From Drosophila miranda (Eukaryota; Arthropoda; Insecta; Diptera; Drosophilidae), in assembly GCF_003369915.1 (NCBI RefSeq), contig NC_046675.1, positions 23,932,001-23,996,000 on the forward strand: a stretch of DNA of 64,000 bases, given 5' to 3'. Of the stretch, positions 1 through 12,500 are shown in pieces (within the stretch, counting starts at the first letter, position 1; the number at the start of each line of letters is the position of its first letter). The translations under genes and the position numbers were made by a program. The notes under the pieces were generated by a model. That model made no database searches, was not told the DNA's origin, and saw only the letters and a program-made list of their open reading frames with translations.

Positions 1-1265
1 CCAGGCTACGTTCCAATTAGTCGAGGCTAGAAAATATTTCAGGTATTTTCATAAACTACTCGAAAGCCAAAAGCCAAAAACGAAAGCAAATACCATACCG
101 AACGCCAGGTAAAGCCAAGTCAAGTTGGGGCCTTGACACGATGCGTATGCGTATGTGTAATGAGTTTTTGTCACCCCCCCCCCCCCCCCCCACCTTCCCA
201 GAAAAGGGAGCATTTCCCTGTGACAGGTGTCTAACAATCGTATTGTGTGTGAGTGTGTGGGTCTCAGTCTCATGGCGTGTGCGTGGCATTTGGCTAAATG
301 AAAATTCGCACTGTACGATTAAATTAACTCGACAAGCTTATAAAAAGCGTGCCAACGAGTTGCCAACGACAATGCAGCCAGGCAAATCTCATCATGTAAA
401 TTAAATTTGGCAAACGCTTCTCGACACTTGCACAAAAATGTGCGAAATTGAATTAACTATGCATGCAAAAACAAAAGCCGAGCCCCGAGCAGATCTGAAC
501 AGGACAGGGCATACCGTTACCAAACAGTAGGGTACGGATACGAACCGGAGTGGAGCGTAACACGTAGCCAAAAAGTTGGACAGGGGGTGCACCGAGAAAC
601 GGGGCATATGCTAAAACACAACGTCCCTGGGGGTGTTCCGTGCTGCGGATTCGCCTGCGAGGGGATCAAGGGATTGTCCGGGAAATTGTTATGCGGTCGA
701 AAGAGTTACTGCGGGAAGTGGTTAAGTTAGCGCTTTGAGATTTGTCAAAGGGCGAACATACTCGAACTTATGTAAAGTGCTATGGTGGTTCAGTGGTTCA
801 GGATTATCCCAGAGAATGATTAGTCAACTTTTCAATCAATAAGTAATGCTATTTTTGGAATATTTAAATTAAAATAGTAATAGTTCTACGAGCTACCAGA
901 ATCTTAAGACTATTTAAGCATAGTAAATCCACATCAATATGCAACAAATTAATGCTCATCTGAACGGAATTTATATATGCTTATTAAAAACATAAAAGAT
1001 CTCTCCTGTTTATGTAAATCAAAGCAAAGTATCGCTAATTAGATACAATACGTAACTTAGCTTAAGCTTAACGTCAATGTTCAAGGTTCGCATTTTATAA
1101 TCCCCAAAAACAAATATGTGCGAATACAACAAATATCTGGCATTTTCAGCCAAAACTTTGGTGAATTTTGGGAGAATTTTGCGCGGAGAAATCTCGGGTG
1201 GGGGGAGGCATATCAGACCCCAACCCAGACACGACACCGACAAAGTAAAAGAAGTTTACACTTAC
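1..1265. other. Non-coding DNA, no gene supported
   Basis: I see no open frame here with Drosophila-like codon use, splice sites or a recognisable domain. The stretch is ordinary intergenic or intronic fly DNA, AT-rich from about 780 to 1,110. It contains an 18-base C homopolymer at 174-191, listed separately. If the candidate exon at 1,266-1,482 on the minus strand is real, this stretch would be the beginning of its downstream intron. Confidence 0.6.
174..191. repeat. Poly-C tract (18 C)
   Basis: This is an uninterrupted run of 18 cytosines. Such long C/G homopolymers are uncommon in flies and prone to length errors in sequencing, so the exact length should be treated with care. Confidence 0.95.
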
Positions 1266-1482
1266 GCGCACGCATGCCACGGAAGCTGACAGCTGCCAGA
1301 AATGCCAGCAGAATGCTGGCAGTGCCCGCCTTCCCGGGTTTCCCGGCGACTCCGACTAGGGAACAGACTCCTCTGCCCAGTGCGCCTCCTCCGGCTCCTA
1401 GTCCCGGCCTGCCTTGGCGCGCACTCCGACAGGGCATTTTATTGGGTGCGCGGCGACGAAGGATTTCTGTCGGATGTCGCAC
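1266..1482 (-). CDS. Candidate first coding exon, minus strand (weak)
   Basis: On the minus strand an open, GC-rich frame begins at an ATG at 1,482 and reaches a textbook donor (GTAAGTG) whose GT occupies 1,265-1,264. The frame is rich in Gly, Ala and Arg and contains a short hydrophobic stretch (ASILLAFLAAVSF) that could be a signal anchor. A second in-frame Met lies 14 residues in. No downstream exon was found to the left within the window, and an overlapping plus-strand frame is open as well, so this may be chance in a GC-rich island. I do not recognise the protein. Confidence 0.2.
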
Positions 1483-1499
1483 CTTGGCGGGGCTCCTGC

Positions 1500-4400
1500 T
1501 CCTCCGTGCCGGGATTGAGTTCGGTGTTTTGTTCGGGGTTTGGTTTGGGTTTGGTTTGGGGTTTTATTGTGTTATTTTTCGGTGCTATATTTATTTCTCT
1601 GCGAGCTAGTTAATCCAAGTTTCGCCAGCTCAAGTAGCATGTCATTTGGCACGGTTCCCCCGTGCTTCTGTTGCTGTTTGTTTCGTGCTCTGGTTATTGT
1701 GCTCAGGATTCTGGATTCTCTGTTCTCAGTTCTCCCGTCTGTTATTTAATTATTTGCATTGCTTTTATGAAGTCTTCTTGGTTGGATTTGCATACCGCAC
1801 CCCGGGGTGGGGACAAAGTCAGTACGTGACTGTCTCTCTACTGACGGTACTTTTTTTGTTGATATTTCTTTGGAGTACATAGAACCGCAGGCAGGCCGAA
1901 AACGTATGTTTTAACTTATTTCGTGCTTTATTTGGCAAAGTCAACCGCAGCCGCCAGCCGAGAGAAAGGCAAAAATACATATAACTTTCCCTTTGGGTCC
2001 GAGCAAACAGAGCAGCAGCCACCAGGAGGCAAGCCAGGCGACCAGGAATCCACCACAGAGGAGTGCCTCGAGCTCCGACTTGGCCTCCGGGCTGCTGCTG
2101 TTAGCATTCTATTTATGTGATAAATGGATATTTATCTTCCCCTGCCCCTGGGCATAAGTTTTTGGCTGGCTTGATTATAAGTCAATAAATTAATGAATTG
2201 CATTGGCTTTCCCAGACTCTCTCTCTCTGCCCCAGCCTCCGTTAGCTCTACTTCACCTAATGCTCTTGTTTCTGCTTTCGCAGGCGAATCCTTGCTGAAT
2301 TTTGGAAATTTTTAATGGCTGCTGAATCGGGGGTTTTTTTCCTCTTGTCGGTTGGCCTGAAAAACTGTGTCGACTTTTCCAGACTAAAGCCTGATGCATC
2401 CTGCAGGATTTATGCGGCTCATAGCCGGCAAATCGAAGTCCAGTCCCCAAACCACCCCCGACAACCAAATGCATTATTGCACTCTCTAATCTGGGGCGAT
2501 TAGAAGGGGTCACGATGGGGCTCTACTCTATGGCTCTGTGGCTCTATGGCTCTATGGCTCTTTGGCTCTGTGGATGAGTGTGTAATTGGGTGAGCTAACA
2601 AACAAATTGATATTTATTTCCATGAACATTTCCTACTACTGACTAAGGACAAGTCCTGGGGTTTTCTGGGAAGTTAGGCGATGGCCTGCCGAAATGAAAT
2701 ACTAATCTAATTTCCAGCTAATTTCTCCATCAATATTAATGAAAATACGAAGACGATAGATTCTTTTTTCTTGGGAATTCCATTTATCTCGTAGCATGAT
2801 TGACTAACGCTTATCTCTTTGTCCAACTATTTCACTTCAAATGAGCCTAAGATTGATGGTATTTGATCATATATGTACAAATGTATATTGTGCATATGTA
2901 TTCCAGAGAAATCTCTCTTGGGCAGACAGCTATGGTTCCAGTGCTGGAATTGACACTACCTAAACATAAAATACATATTTTCGTTTATAATTCGATTTTT
3001 TGACCAAATCCTGTCTTCTACGAAAACGATAGCCTATTTAGCGATAAACGAAAAATCCTTGGCGAAGAATGGAATATTCCGTGTAATGATGCTCTACGAT
3101 TTTCGACGTGCTTCGATGAACTCAGTTCAACTTTTGCCGATGAAGCACCATAGATTGCCCCTGATTTTCGCAGTAAAACGAATTCAGTTGTATTCACTGT
3201 ATACGTCCTTCGCTGCAGAACGGATCTCGTGCGGGTCGTCAAAAAACGGTTGTTGCACCGGAAAAAACGAATGATGTGCGGGATTGGCTATTGCAATATT
3301 GTCATATGACATGCCATGCGATAGAGGCATCTTCGGGCATTCAAGGGACTTGTCCCCCAAAGCACTCGTTTCAGAGGAGGGGAAAAAGTGCTGTGAAGAT
3401 TGGTTTTATCGGAGTCAAAGTCTATGGTGGTGAATATTTTGAATGAAAAATAAAATAATATTCAATGATATATTGTAGGTCCTTCACTATTAGGCTGCAG
3501 ACTTAAAAGGCAGCCTACTTATATCCTAAATCTACAATTATTTTCAGTGTACTTCTGTCTATGCCTTTTTCCCACTTAATTATTCCTTAATCATCTCTTA
3601 TGCGCTCTAACATTAATACGACTCTCCCTAGCTGTGAAAATTTACTCTGGATTGTTGTTTTTATATTTTTAGGAAACAAGATTAAACTTTTTCCATTCAA
3701 TTAGCGCAAGAAGTCTATTCCAACGCCCACTTCCCCTCCCACTTAGCCCCCCACGTTCCCTTGCCTTCTCTGCTTTCGAATTTCCGTCCCGTCAATTAAT
3801 CAACGATTTATATCGGTTTCAACTGGAGATATAATATTTTTTTGTCATTTTCTTTGCGCTGTCAGCCGTGAAATCCTTTCTCTTTTGTATTTATTTTATA
3901 ATTCTTTTCTTTTCTCCTTTTTGAACTGCTATCCAATATCTTGGCCAAGCTGTGGCACCTGTTTCAACACCTTTATTGATTTGCCAGTATCATTGTCAGC
4001 TTTTATTTTTTCCCTTCCTCTCACCTCTCACCTCTCACGGTGTCCCGCTGTGTGTTTTCCTCGCCTGTCTAATGACACCAACAACGAAGGACGAAGACGT
4101 GGAAAATTGCCGTCTTTGCACATTAATGAGTTTTAAAATCTATTGCAGAGCACGCCCTGCAAACAAGGGAAGAAACAGATGGTGCGGGCATAACATATCC
4201 TTTAGGTGGAGCGGAGCTCCGTCTCGAGTGTCGCTAAGCGAAGTCGCACCACCCTCAGCCCCCCCACCCGACTTGTCTGCCTCTAATCAGATTATATTTC
4301 CATATATTAAATCATATGCTCATCAATATAATCAAATTGAAATACATGTGGGCTAAACAATGGCACCACCGCCTACGTGGAGCACGTGCCCCCTGTTGGG

Positions 4401-7400
4401 AATGATAATGGGAATGGGAATGGGGTTGTCCCATATCCCAGCACTAGCACGACCCGCACTCTCACTCGCACTCTCACTCGCATGGGAGTCACATCTTTCA
4501 CTTCATTCACATCAGTCAAATCCTCCACGTTTCGTTTCCTTTTTATTCTATATATTTTTTGCTTTATTTTCTCTTTTGTGGATAGACGACGTCGCAATCA
4601 GCGTTTGACGGCGTTTGACTTTCGATCTGGCCTGGCTTTCAGTGCTTTCTCTGTGCTTTCTCTTTCTCCGCTTGCCTACGCCTTCGTCGTCTGCCTTGGC
4701 TTTTGTATCCGTTCTAATGCGCAGCAATTTAAAATGTGATTTTCCTTGATTTATAAAAGACACATTGCACTCACAATCATGGCTCACATCTGGCAGACTG
4801 TTGTCCCCGCCACTGATGGATGATGGAGCAGGCGACGATGCCACCATATATCTACCTCACTTCACTTCACTTCACTTCACTTAATGCTGCAACTAGAATG
4901 GGCGTGTCCACGCCCTCATCCCATTCGGCACACATTCCGTAAAACCCGCGTAAACAAAAGGCCCTCGAACGCGCGCGCTGATGAATCTCCGAAGTGCATT
5001 TAACATCCGCAAACTCTGCCTTTGCCCAAAACCGTTTCAAACGTTTGCCTTAGCCCGCTCTCGCTTCGGCTCTGTCTTTGAATTCGGATTTGGATTTGGC
5101 TCTGACTCTGATTCAGACTCTGGCTTCCTTTGGGTCCCGAGCGACTCGTTTTTCCCGCTCGACGTCCGACACAGAGCCATGCAAATGAATGAATGAATTG
5201 GAAACACACTCGGCACCGACGCTGTGCCAGTGCCAGGATGCCAGGATCCTACCCCTGTCGTGTGGTGTTTCATATCGCAGCATCCTCTGTGGTTCTACAT
5301 TCCATGTTCCCCATTTACCCCTGCATTCCATGTTCCATGAACCTTTGAATCGTGTGCTACCCCTGCGCTCGCTCGTCGTGTTCCATTTCACTTCGTTTCG
5401 TTGCCATGTGTTTCCGTGTTAGGGGTAGAATTTCCTGGCAGCGCATGACTATTCCCAATGCGCTGTTAAAGGACTCTGTTAACCGTTGTGGCTGAAACGT
5501 CCGTTAAAACCATTATTCTGTGAATGGATATAACGAAGAATGTAAACGATTTATGGACAGTTATCAGGAACCTAACGAGAAAAACAGTAAGAATTAAGAC
5601 CTATCACACAGCCTAAAATAATCTTCAATTCATCAAGACAGGAATTAAAGCTAGGATGTATTTGTATTATATTTAACTACATTTTGCAGGGACTTTCAAA
5701 CGTTTGTTTCGTACTCTTTAACGCTGTTGATATATGTATGTACCTTTTTTTATTAATTATTTGAATAAGCGCATTCACAATGTACACATAAATCATGTAA
5801 ATACGAATCTGCATCTGTAATATATCATTAGGTCAGAGTCGATTTCTCTTTGACAAAATAATAATCACAGGAAAAGTGTAATAAAATAATTGATTTTATC
5901 AAAAGCGAATTGAACAAGTAACAGGTTTATTGGTTTTCCTAGGAATCTATTTTATGTGTGTTTGTTGAGGTGGAAAAAAAAGGTAAAAATATTTACAAAT
6001 TTCTGTGAAAGTGAAAAATGTCGTAAATAAATGTAGTAAAATTCGAATCAAAATAAAATCCGAAATTCAAGGGAACCCAGCTGAACATTTTGCAAGTAAC
6101 ACTTTTAATTGAATATAATATTTATTGAAGCTTCCTTTGTAAACACATTGTTTGCAACTTCAATAAGGCTTATCGAAAATTCGATTTCATTTTATTTTAT
6201 ATTTAATAAATGTTTAAATATTTATACGAACTTCTGTGAGGTCTATCGAAATGCCAGTCATTTCGACTGAGATGCTTCCCAACGAATCCTAGTGCCATAC
6301 CAAATGTATCGAAGTCAGTAGAAAGTTGAACCTTATCCCAGATAGAATATACAACAGCTCCATAGGTCATATGTATGTATGTCTGTATGTGTGTACACTG
6401 TACGATAACTGATGGATTAGCTGGATAGCCTTGGCTTAAGTGGCATCTGCAGATTCCTCATTTCGCAGCTGCTCGGTGGGGTGGTAATCCACCCTGATAT
6501 CATTTCCTTCTCTTAAATGTAAGCTCAGCTTTCCTTTGAGCAATCTTGCCCACCACTGCCGTTTCCCTTTCCCCTTTTCCCGTTCTCAGTCCGCTGTTTC
6601 GCCGATTCTTTTGAATATTAAATTCGCATTTATTCCCGCCAGTCCGCAAACACAATTGTATGAGTATTGCCCGGGAAAACAGAACCCAGTCACTTTCGCG
6701 GCAGCAGTTATTATGTGCTTACCTTGCCTTACCTTGCCCCATGGACGTGGATGGCTGCCTGCCGCACTTCGAGTGCGTGCTGCGAGTGTCGGTAGGCAAA
6801 AGGTAATAAGAAACAAGTAACGACCAAATAATTGAGTGCACACGGCACTGCACAAAGGATCCTCCATCTCCTCCCATAGGGCTGGTGATGGGGTTTTGTG
6901 ATACAATCCATACCCACCATCCCCCACCAATCTGCCATTTTTCCATTGTTTTCCCAGAGTTGAGTTGAAAGTGAAATGCATGTTTTATTGGCAGCAAAAA
7001 CAGAAACAGAAGACCCGAAATTGAGGAAGAAACTTGAAACAACAAAAAGGTTTTCCATACTCTCCCTCTCTCTCTCTCCTCCAGGGGTTACTTCAATCTA
7101 TAGAGCAGTCGGCGGTGTGCTTACATAAATTATAGTTCTTTAACTTAACCAACAGTAAAGAAAGATTGAAGGATGTGTCGTAATATTTACGAGTAAATTT
7201 TATAACAAGTTATTGCATGTTTGGCCCCAGAGAAATGACATGATGCCTCCAATAGATGCCATACTAACATTCACCCCATATTCAATGTCTCCCAAATAGA
7301 AAGAGCATCAACTGCTTGCAACAATCAAGTATTTTACCAAAGCTACTCGCACTATTTCCATACAACAAGGTAGGTACAATGGCTCGATGGCGACTTAAGA

Positions 7401-8600
7401 ACCCAGAAACAGCAGGAGCCATTAAAAATAAAGCCCTCAAAGAGGTAGCAAATTGAAAAGAGCAAAACAGCAGCTTCAATTGCTATTTGCATGCTATGTG
7501 TAGTCTCCCTCTGAACAGGTTCGGCTTGATTGTCAGCTTCTTACTCATCCAGCCAGTCAGTGAGTCAGTGAGTCAGTCAGTCACTCTGTACCCTACTCGT
7601 ATGACTCTCGACGTCATTAAAAACTGTTTAAATAGGAAGAGCTGCGTTTCGCGCTGCGTATACGCAATGTTCTGGGCCATTACCTTTTATGACAGCGTCA
7701 TGTGGATGGGTTAATCGGTCTGTCCGTCTCTCTGGTTGCCAGGTAAGCTGGGCAAATGGCTCTGACAGTGCAGTGCATTCCCATTTAATTTGCAACAATC
7801 GGAGTCGTGCAACTGGCCATAACTTTTGATGTTTCTGCTGAACAAATTTTGTATGCAAATTTAATTAAAACTCCTGACTTCAGTTTATCATATTTGCCGC
7901 TCTCCAAAGCTCCCAGCAATTTGGCTGCATTTTTATATTTACTTGAGGGTATATGTACAATATATGCCATTGATTGCATGACACAACAAAGGATGCGCTT
8001 TTCAATTCCAATTTCTGTGCCCGATCCCAAAGGACTGCACCAGGTCCAGCCCAAGCAATTATCCAAAATAAATGCCTGTGGAAATGTCAAGGTTTTGATA
8101 AATACTCCTTAGTACTCCGGGCTTCTGGGGTATGCAAAGTTGTTGGTAGTCAAGCCATCGTATTCTATGGACAAACCTTTACAGCATGCACCTCAAGTCG
8201 TTTTGCATTTCTCGCACTCTCTGAAAGTGCATTCTGCAAACAAACGCCTCTCAAGTGTTGGCAAGAATAATTCTTGGTTTTCTCTTTTTGTCAGGGTCTT
8301 GCAGTTGATAAAAAGTTGTACGTCCAAGATACTCGTATATTTGTTGGTTTGTTTGCTTCTTTCTGACTTTGTTTTTATATGCATTTTGGTTTATTTGATT
8401 TACTGGCAGGGCACGAGCTCTGATTGAACTTTGTTTCCATTTTTTGGCCAGACAAACGTGCTGAAATATATGTATGTTCGAGTACATGTGTCTGCGAGAT
8501 ACAGTGCGTGTTGAAACTAGAGTCGCAAAGCAGCAAGTCGCACGTTTCCATTCGGATAGAGTCAATAAAAATCCGAGTATCGTCGAAATGGTGTGATTTG
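1500..8600. other. Non-coding DNA with simple repeats
   Basis: No coding region is supported. The open frames present (for example 3,952-4,356 and 4,377-4,739) are low-complexity or pyrimidine-driven, with no domain and no splice context. Local features are a TGGCTCTA-type run near 2,527-2,571, a TTCAC pentamer run near 4,856-4,882, and a very AT-rich stretch from about 5,480 to 6,400 holding nothing recognisable. The base composition fits a long intron or intergenic spacer. Confidence 0.6.
4856..4882. repeat. TTCAC pentanucleotide microsatellite
   Basis: About five tandem copies of TTCAC lie in non-coding DNA. This is a simple sequence repeat with no sign of function. Confidence 0.85.
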
Positions 8601-8860
8601 TTGAGTTGAGAGATGAGTTGACCCCCGTAAACTTCACACGTCCTAATAGATATACTAGAAGTTGTATACCATTGTCCTTTCCGCTTCTAAAATGGAATTA
8701 TTCCAGGTATGAACCATTTAGGGTCTTATGCTCGGCTTATAATTCCGTCTACCATGTTATATCTACTATCAATTCCCTCCCTCTTTCTAAACTATTAATA
8801 CTTATACTAATATTTTGTGTTGTAATTAGTAGGTAGGCTCTTTTAGTAGGGTTAATTCTT
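8600..8860 (+). mobile_element. Possible LINE 3' fragment (degenerate)
   Basis: A plus-strand open frame at 8,606-8,836 reads like the extreme C-terminal tail often seen after the reverse transcriptase of CR1/LOA-type non-LTR retrotransposons. It has an RxxRY...SxIPLS...LKWN segment resembling the family's 'RTxRYxxSFIPRxxxLWN' block, then a Ser/Leu/Ile-rich tail. No catalytic reverse-transcriptase motif, endonuclease, poly(A) tail or target-site duplication is visible, so family and boundaries are uncertain. It may equally be a chance resemblance. Confidence 0.25.
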
Positions 8861-9482
8861 TATCTTTCCTGCATGTACCCGTAGCGCGTCATGCGGCAGC
8901 ACCCCTCCGTCGGACGGCTGCGCTTCCTGGGATGCTAGGGCCACTTGATGGTGCTAATCAATGGATATCAACGTATTAAACAGATGAGGATGTGAAATAG
9001 CTCTGAGTATCAATAAGGGCATTAATTATTGGCTCTAATGTTAGCTTGATTTATTCCATATCTAACCCTAGTCTTAACATCATTTAACAGACGAGTATCT
9101 TCTTTCGATTCTTGCAGTTACGTAACGCACTGTCAGTACGAAATATATATGCGGTGGAGACGACACAAAATGTCTGCTTTAAGCAACGTCTTTGCATTTC
9201 AAATTTTGGGCATAGAATTTGTTGTTGTATTTCGTGGTTTACGGGCTGCAGCTCGGAATGCCGCGACGCGCGCTCAAATGTTGTGCAAACACAATCAAGT
9301 GGTAAAATGAGTAGACAATGGCTCGGAAAAGGGATGCCGGCGACAGGAGTGGAGTAGGAGGAGGTGGCCAGGGACTACTTTGGAGCTGTCGATACAGCTA
9401 AGGCTCTTGAAACCGTATCCTGCAGCCAGCATCCTTTCTTGACTCTCCCTCTGTCTCTCTCCTTTTGGCTGTTGGTGTTGGG

Positions 9483-9532
9483 CCTGGTTCTGGTTCTGGT
9501 TCTGGCTTTAGTTTTGGTTCTGGTTCTGGTGC
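9483..9532. repeat. CTGGTT hexanucleotide repeat (interrupted)
   Basis: This is a tandem run of CTGGTT with a few interruptions in non-coding DNA. Confidence 0.8.
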
Positions 9533-12500
9533 TGCGGGCATATAAATTGAATTGTGTGAAAATTTATATTTGTTTTGGCATTTTATGACACACTCTAGTG
9601 TTTTGCGGGTGGCCAGATTCCCCTATTTATCCAGCCCTGAACCTCTTGAGGTCCTCCCCCGTTTCTCTCCCGTTTCTGCCGGTGAGTGTATCTGATTTCA
9701 AGTGTGCTTCGTTTTCAGGTGGATCCTCACCAGAGTATGGCCCGTAAATTGATTAAAGGTGCTAGCTTGATTTGGAATTTAAAATAGCTTCCCCCTCAGC
9801 GCCCCACACTCTCTTTCTCTTCCTCTCACCCTCTGTGTCCCTGATGCCAATCAAATGAGGCGGAAATTGTGGTAAACTCTTAAAGCTGTGGGCCTTTCTG
9901 CTGATTGGTTGGGTTTTGTGTCAGGTTTGTTTCAACACAAAAGCCAGGTCCGTCCGTGCCTGGGATTGCCATAAATTCGGTTGGAGCCACCTCTCTCGCC
10001 TCCTGCGGCTTGAATATTATGGCCATTTGTGGCAGGGCCCTGCCCTAAGTGAGTTGTGGCCAAGTGCCGAGCGTTCAGCTGCTAAATCATACATACCACA
10101 GATGAACCGACAGCACACTATATGTACCATGTACATCGTACATGTGTAGGGATCGTGTGGGGGATATTCAGCTCGTAATATCGCATACAATTTGCATTAC
10201 ACACAGCCAGCTCCTGGCTGTTTCACTTCCAGCTGCTGCTGTTGTTTAAAGCCCTGCCTGGCTTGCATTCCGTTCCGGCTTCAATATTAATGAGCTGGTT
10301 ATCTATTACTTTTGTTAAGTGATAACCGAAGGCCGGACCCCAATTTCTGATAGCCCGAAATTGTTGGTGGCATTGAAACCAGCTCTGAATAAGTGAATGG
10401 ATGGATCCTTCTATTCACTTGCATACTCGTACGCGAGCATTCATGGGGAATAGTCTATGCAAAGGAATTTTGTGGCAGCCTTTCAATGGTAGTTCGCCCA
10501 GTAATTTCCACTATTTACAAGTATATTCCTATTAATGGTGGCATTTGGGGGGGAAAAAGGCAACTCCTCTCTGTGCCTCAGTCAAAATACCTCATTGCCT
10601 CATGGATTCAGCTGCAGCAGGCCAGCAATTAGAGAGAAATCCCCAGAACTGGCATTTAAATGGCAAACTTTTGCATGTGTAAATTAATAAAAATTCAATT
10701 TTTATTCGCTCCCCCATGAACATCCATGGATTAAATAAATAAATTACAAATCGGGTCAATTGCAATTAATTATATTTGAAAATAGCTTTAGTTTTGATTT
10801 GGCCATAGCAATAACAACAAATTTACACGCTCCGCTCAGCTTCGGGTCGGGTCGAGGCGCACTGCAGTGGCTTGTACGACTGCAAATTTGCATAAATAAA
10901 TTATAGACAACAGCATGAGAATTGTCCATTATAAATAACACGAATTGTCCAAAACGAGTGCAACCACGACAGCGTCCGCGTCCGCGAGCAGGGCCAAAAG
11001 GCGAGCGCAGTGACAATTTCCATATAGGATGTTTGTACATACATATATCTATCTGTATGTTAAACATATACTCGTACGTACAAATAACTGTCTGTATGTT
11101 AAATATGTTTACCTACTTTCTGGCCAAAAAGGGCTGTGGCCCCTGTCCAGGGGTCTTTGCTATTTACTGGCCACACAAACAACGAGCAAATTTGTCGGTA
11201 TGTCAGTTCCCTTTTTTTTTTTTTGTTCGGTAGCTCCCCAAAGTGATATATGGGGTCGAAGGACAAATAGGGAGCATCAGCAACAGCGCTTTTCAAATAA
11301 AATATTACACTGTTCAGCATACGAGTGGAACCAGATAGCAGTGCGTGGTGGGTGTAATAAGTGGAACTCATGGAGGCGGCAGTCAGTATGGGCAAGTCTG
11401 TACTTAACTTTGAACTACATACATATATTTCTGTAATTGATTTAGACTTGGTTACCACTTGCTCTTCCAATCTCAAATAGCTATGCCCAATTAGAGCCCA
11501 TCGGTCTCTAGACGGTACATAAATATGTACACAAATATTTTAATTTTAAATTCGGAAAAGGACAAAAGGCTTATCGGTTAAAAGATTGGTGGAAGCGTGC
11601 AGCCGGAATTACCGTTCCCCCTGTTTCCGGGATAATTTCTATCATTTCCGCCATCTTGCAACCCGAAAATATTACTAGAGAATAGTTTGTTTTTGGATGC
11701 CAATTACTCCCAATCGGTTAAGAAGATTCGACTTCAAAGATAACTACGAGATTCATCTTAAGATAAAATGGCTTCATGGTAAAAATGCATCTTTTCTTTA
11801 AAAAATTATTCTTTTTTGTTTCGTTCAAGGAAAATATCTTCAAAGGAGTCACCCAATACTTTGTACACCAAATAAATAATGAGTTTCTGTTGCTGGACTC
11901 GTTTTCAGGAGCAGTCCCACTGAATGAAGAACGACCGAGCGTCTCCATCAATGGTGTTATATGTTTTCTGTGGGCCCCAATAAAGCCCCAAAGTATCTTT
12001 AAATCCACTTATAGAAATCGATGCGATTGAATGTGATGGAAAAAATGTTGAACAAATTGCAATTAAAACCGAGCGAGTCGCCAGGCGACCGACAAGCAGT
12101 CGGAGAAAGACAGAACAACACTTTCACCAGCCGGAGGACACGTCAGAGGCTCGAAACTACGGCAGAAACTCTTTGATTTTTGTCTCTTTTTTTAAGGATT
12201 GAAAATGTTAAACGGTTATAACGGTAGCCGTGCAACCACCTCGGCATTTACCTGAACGAGTCTCCATTTCAGCCCCCGCTCAGGGTAGTCTGAGGTCTGG
12301 CCAGACCGCGACCACTCGACTCCGGGTTCAATTAGCATTTCCCGTAATTACTGCAAATGCCGCTGGGTTAATAACGGCCCTGATAAGTCGCTCGCCGTGC
12401 CGACCCCTATTTTATTTTTTATATTTTTTGTGGCCCTCTGAAAGAGATTCCTCGTTGGGCAAACAAGAACCCCATGGTCGATGCAATTTCAGGCGAATGA

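Noticed and set aside
1118-1609. A 163-residue plus-strand open frame
   Set aside because: It overlaps the GC-rich island whose minus strand has the better splice donor; the tail is a Phe/Gly-rich repeat product of GGTTTGGG.
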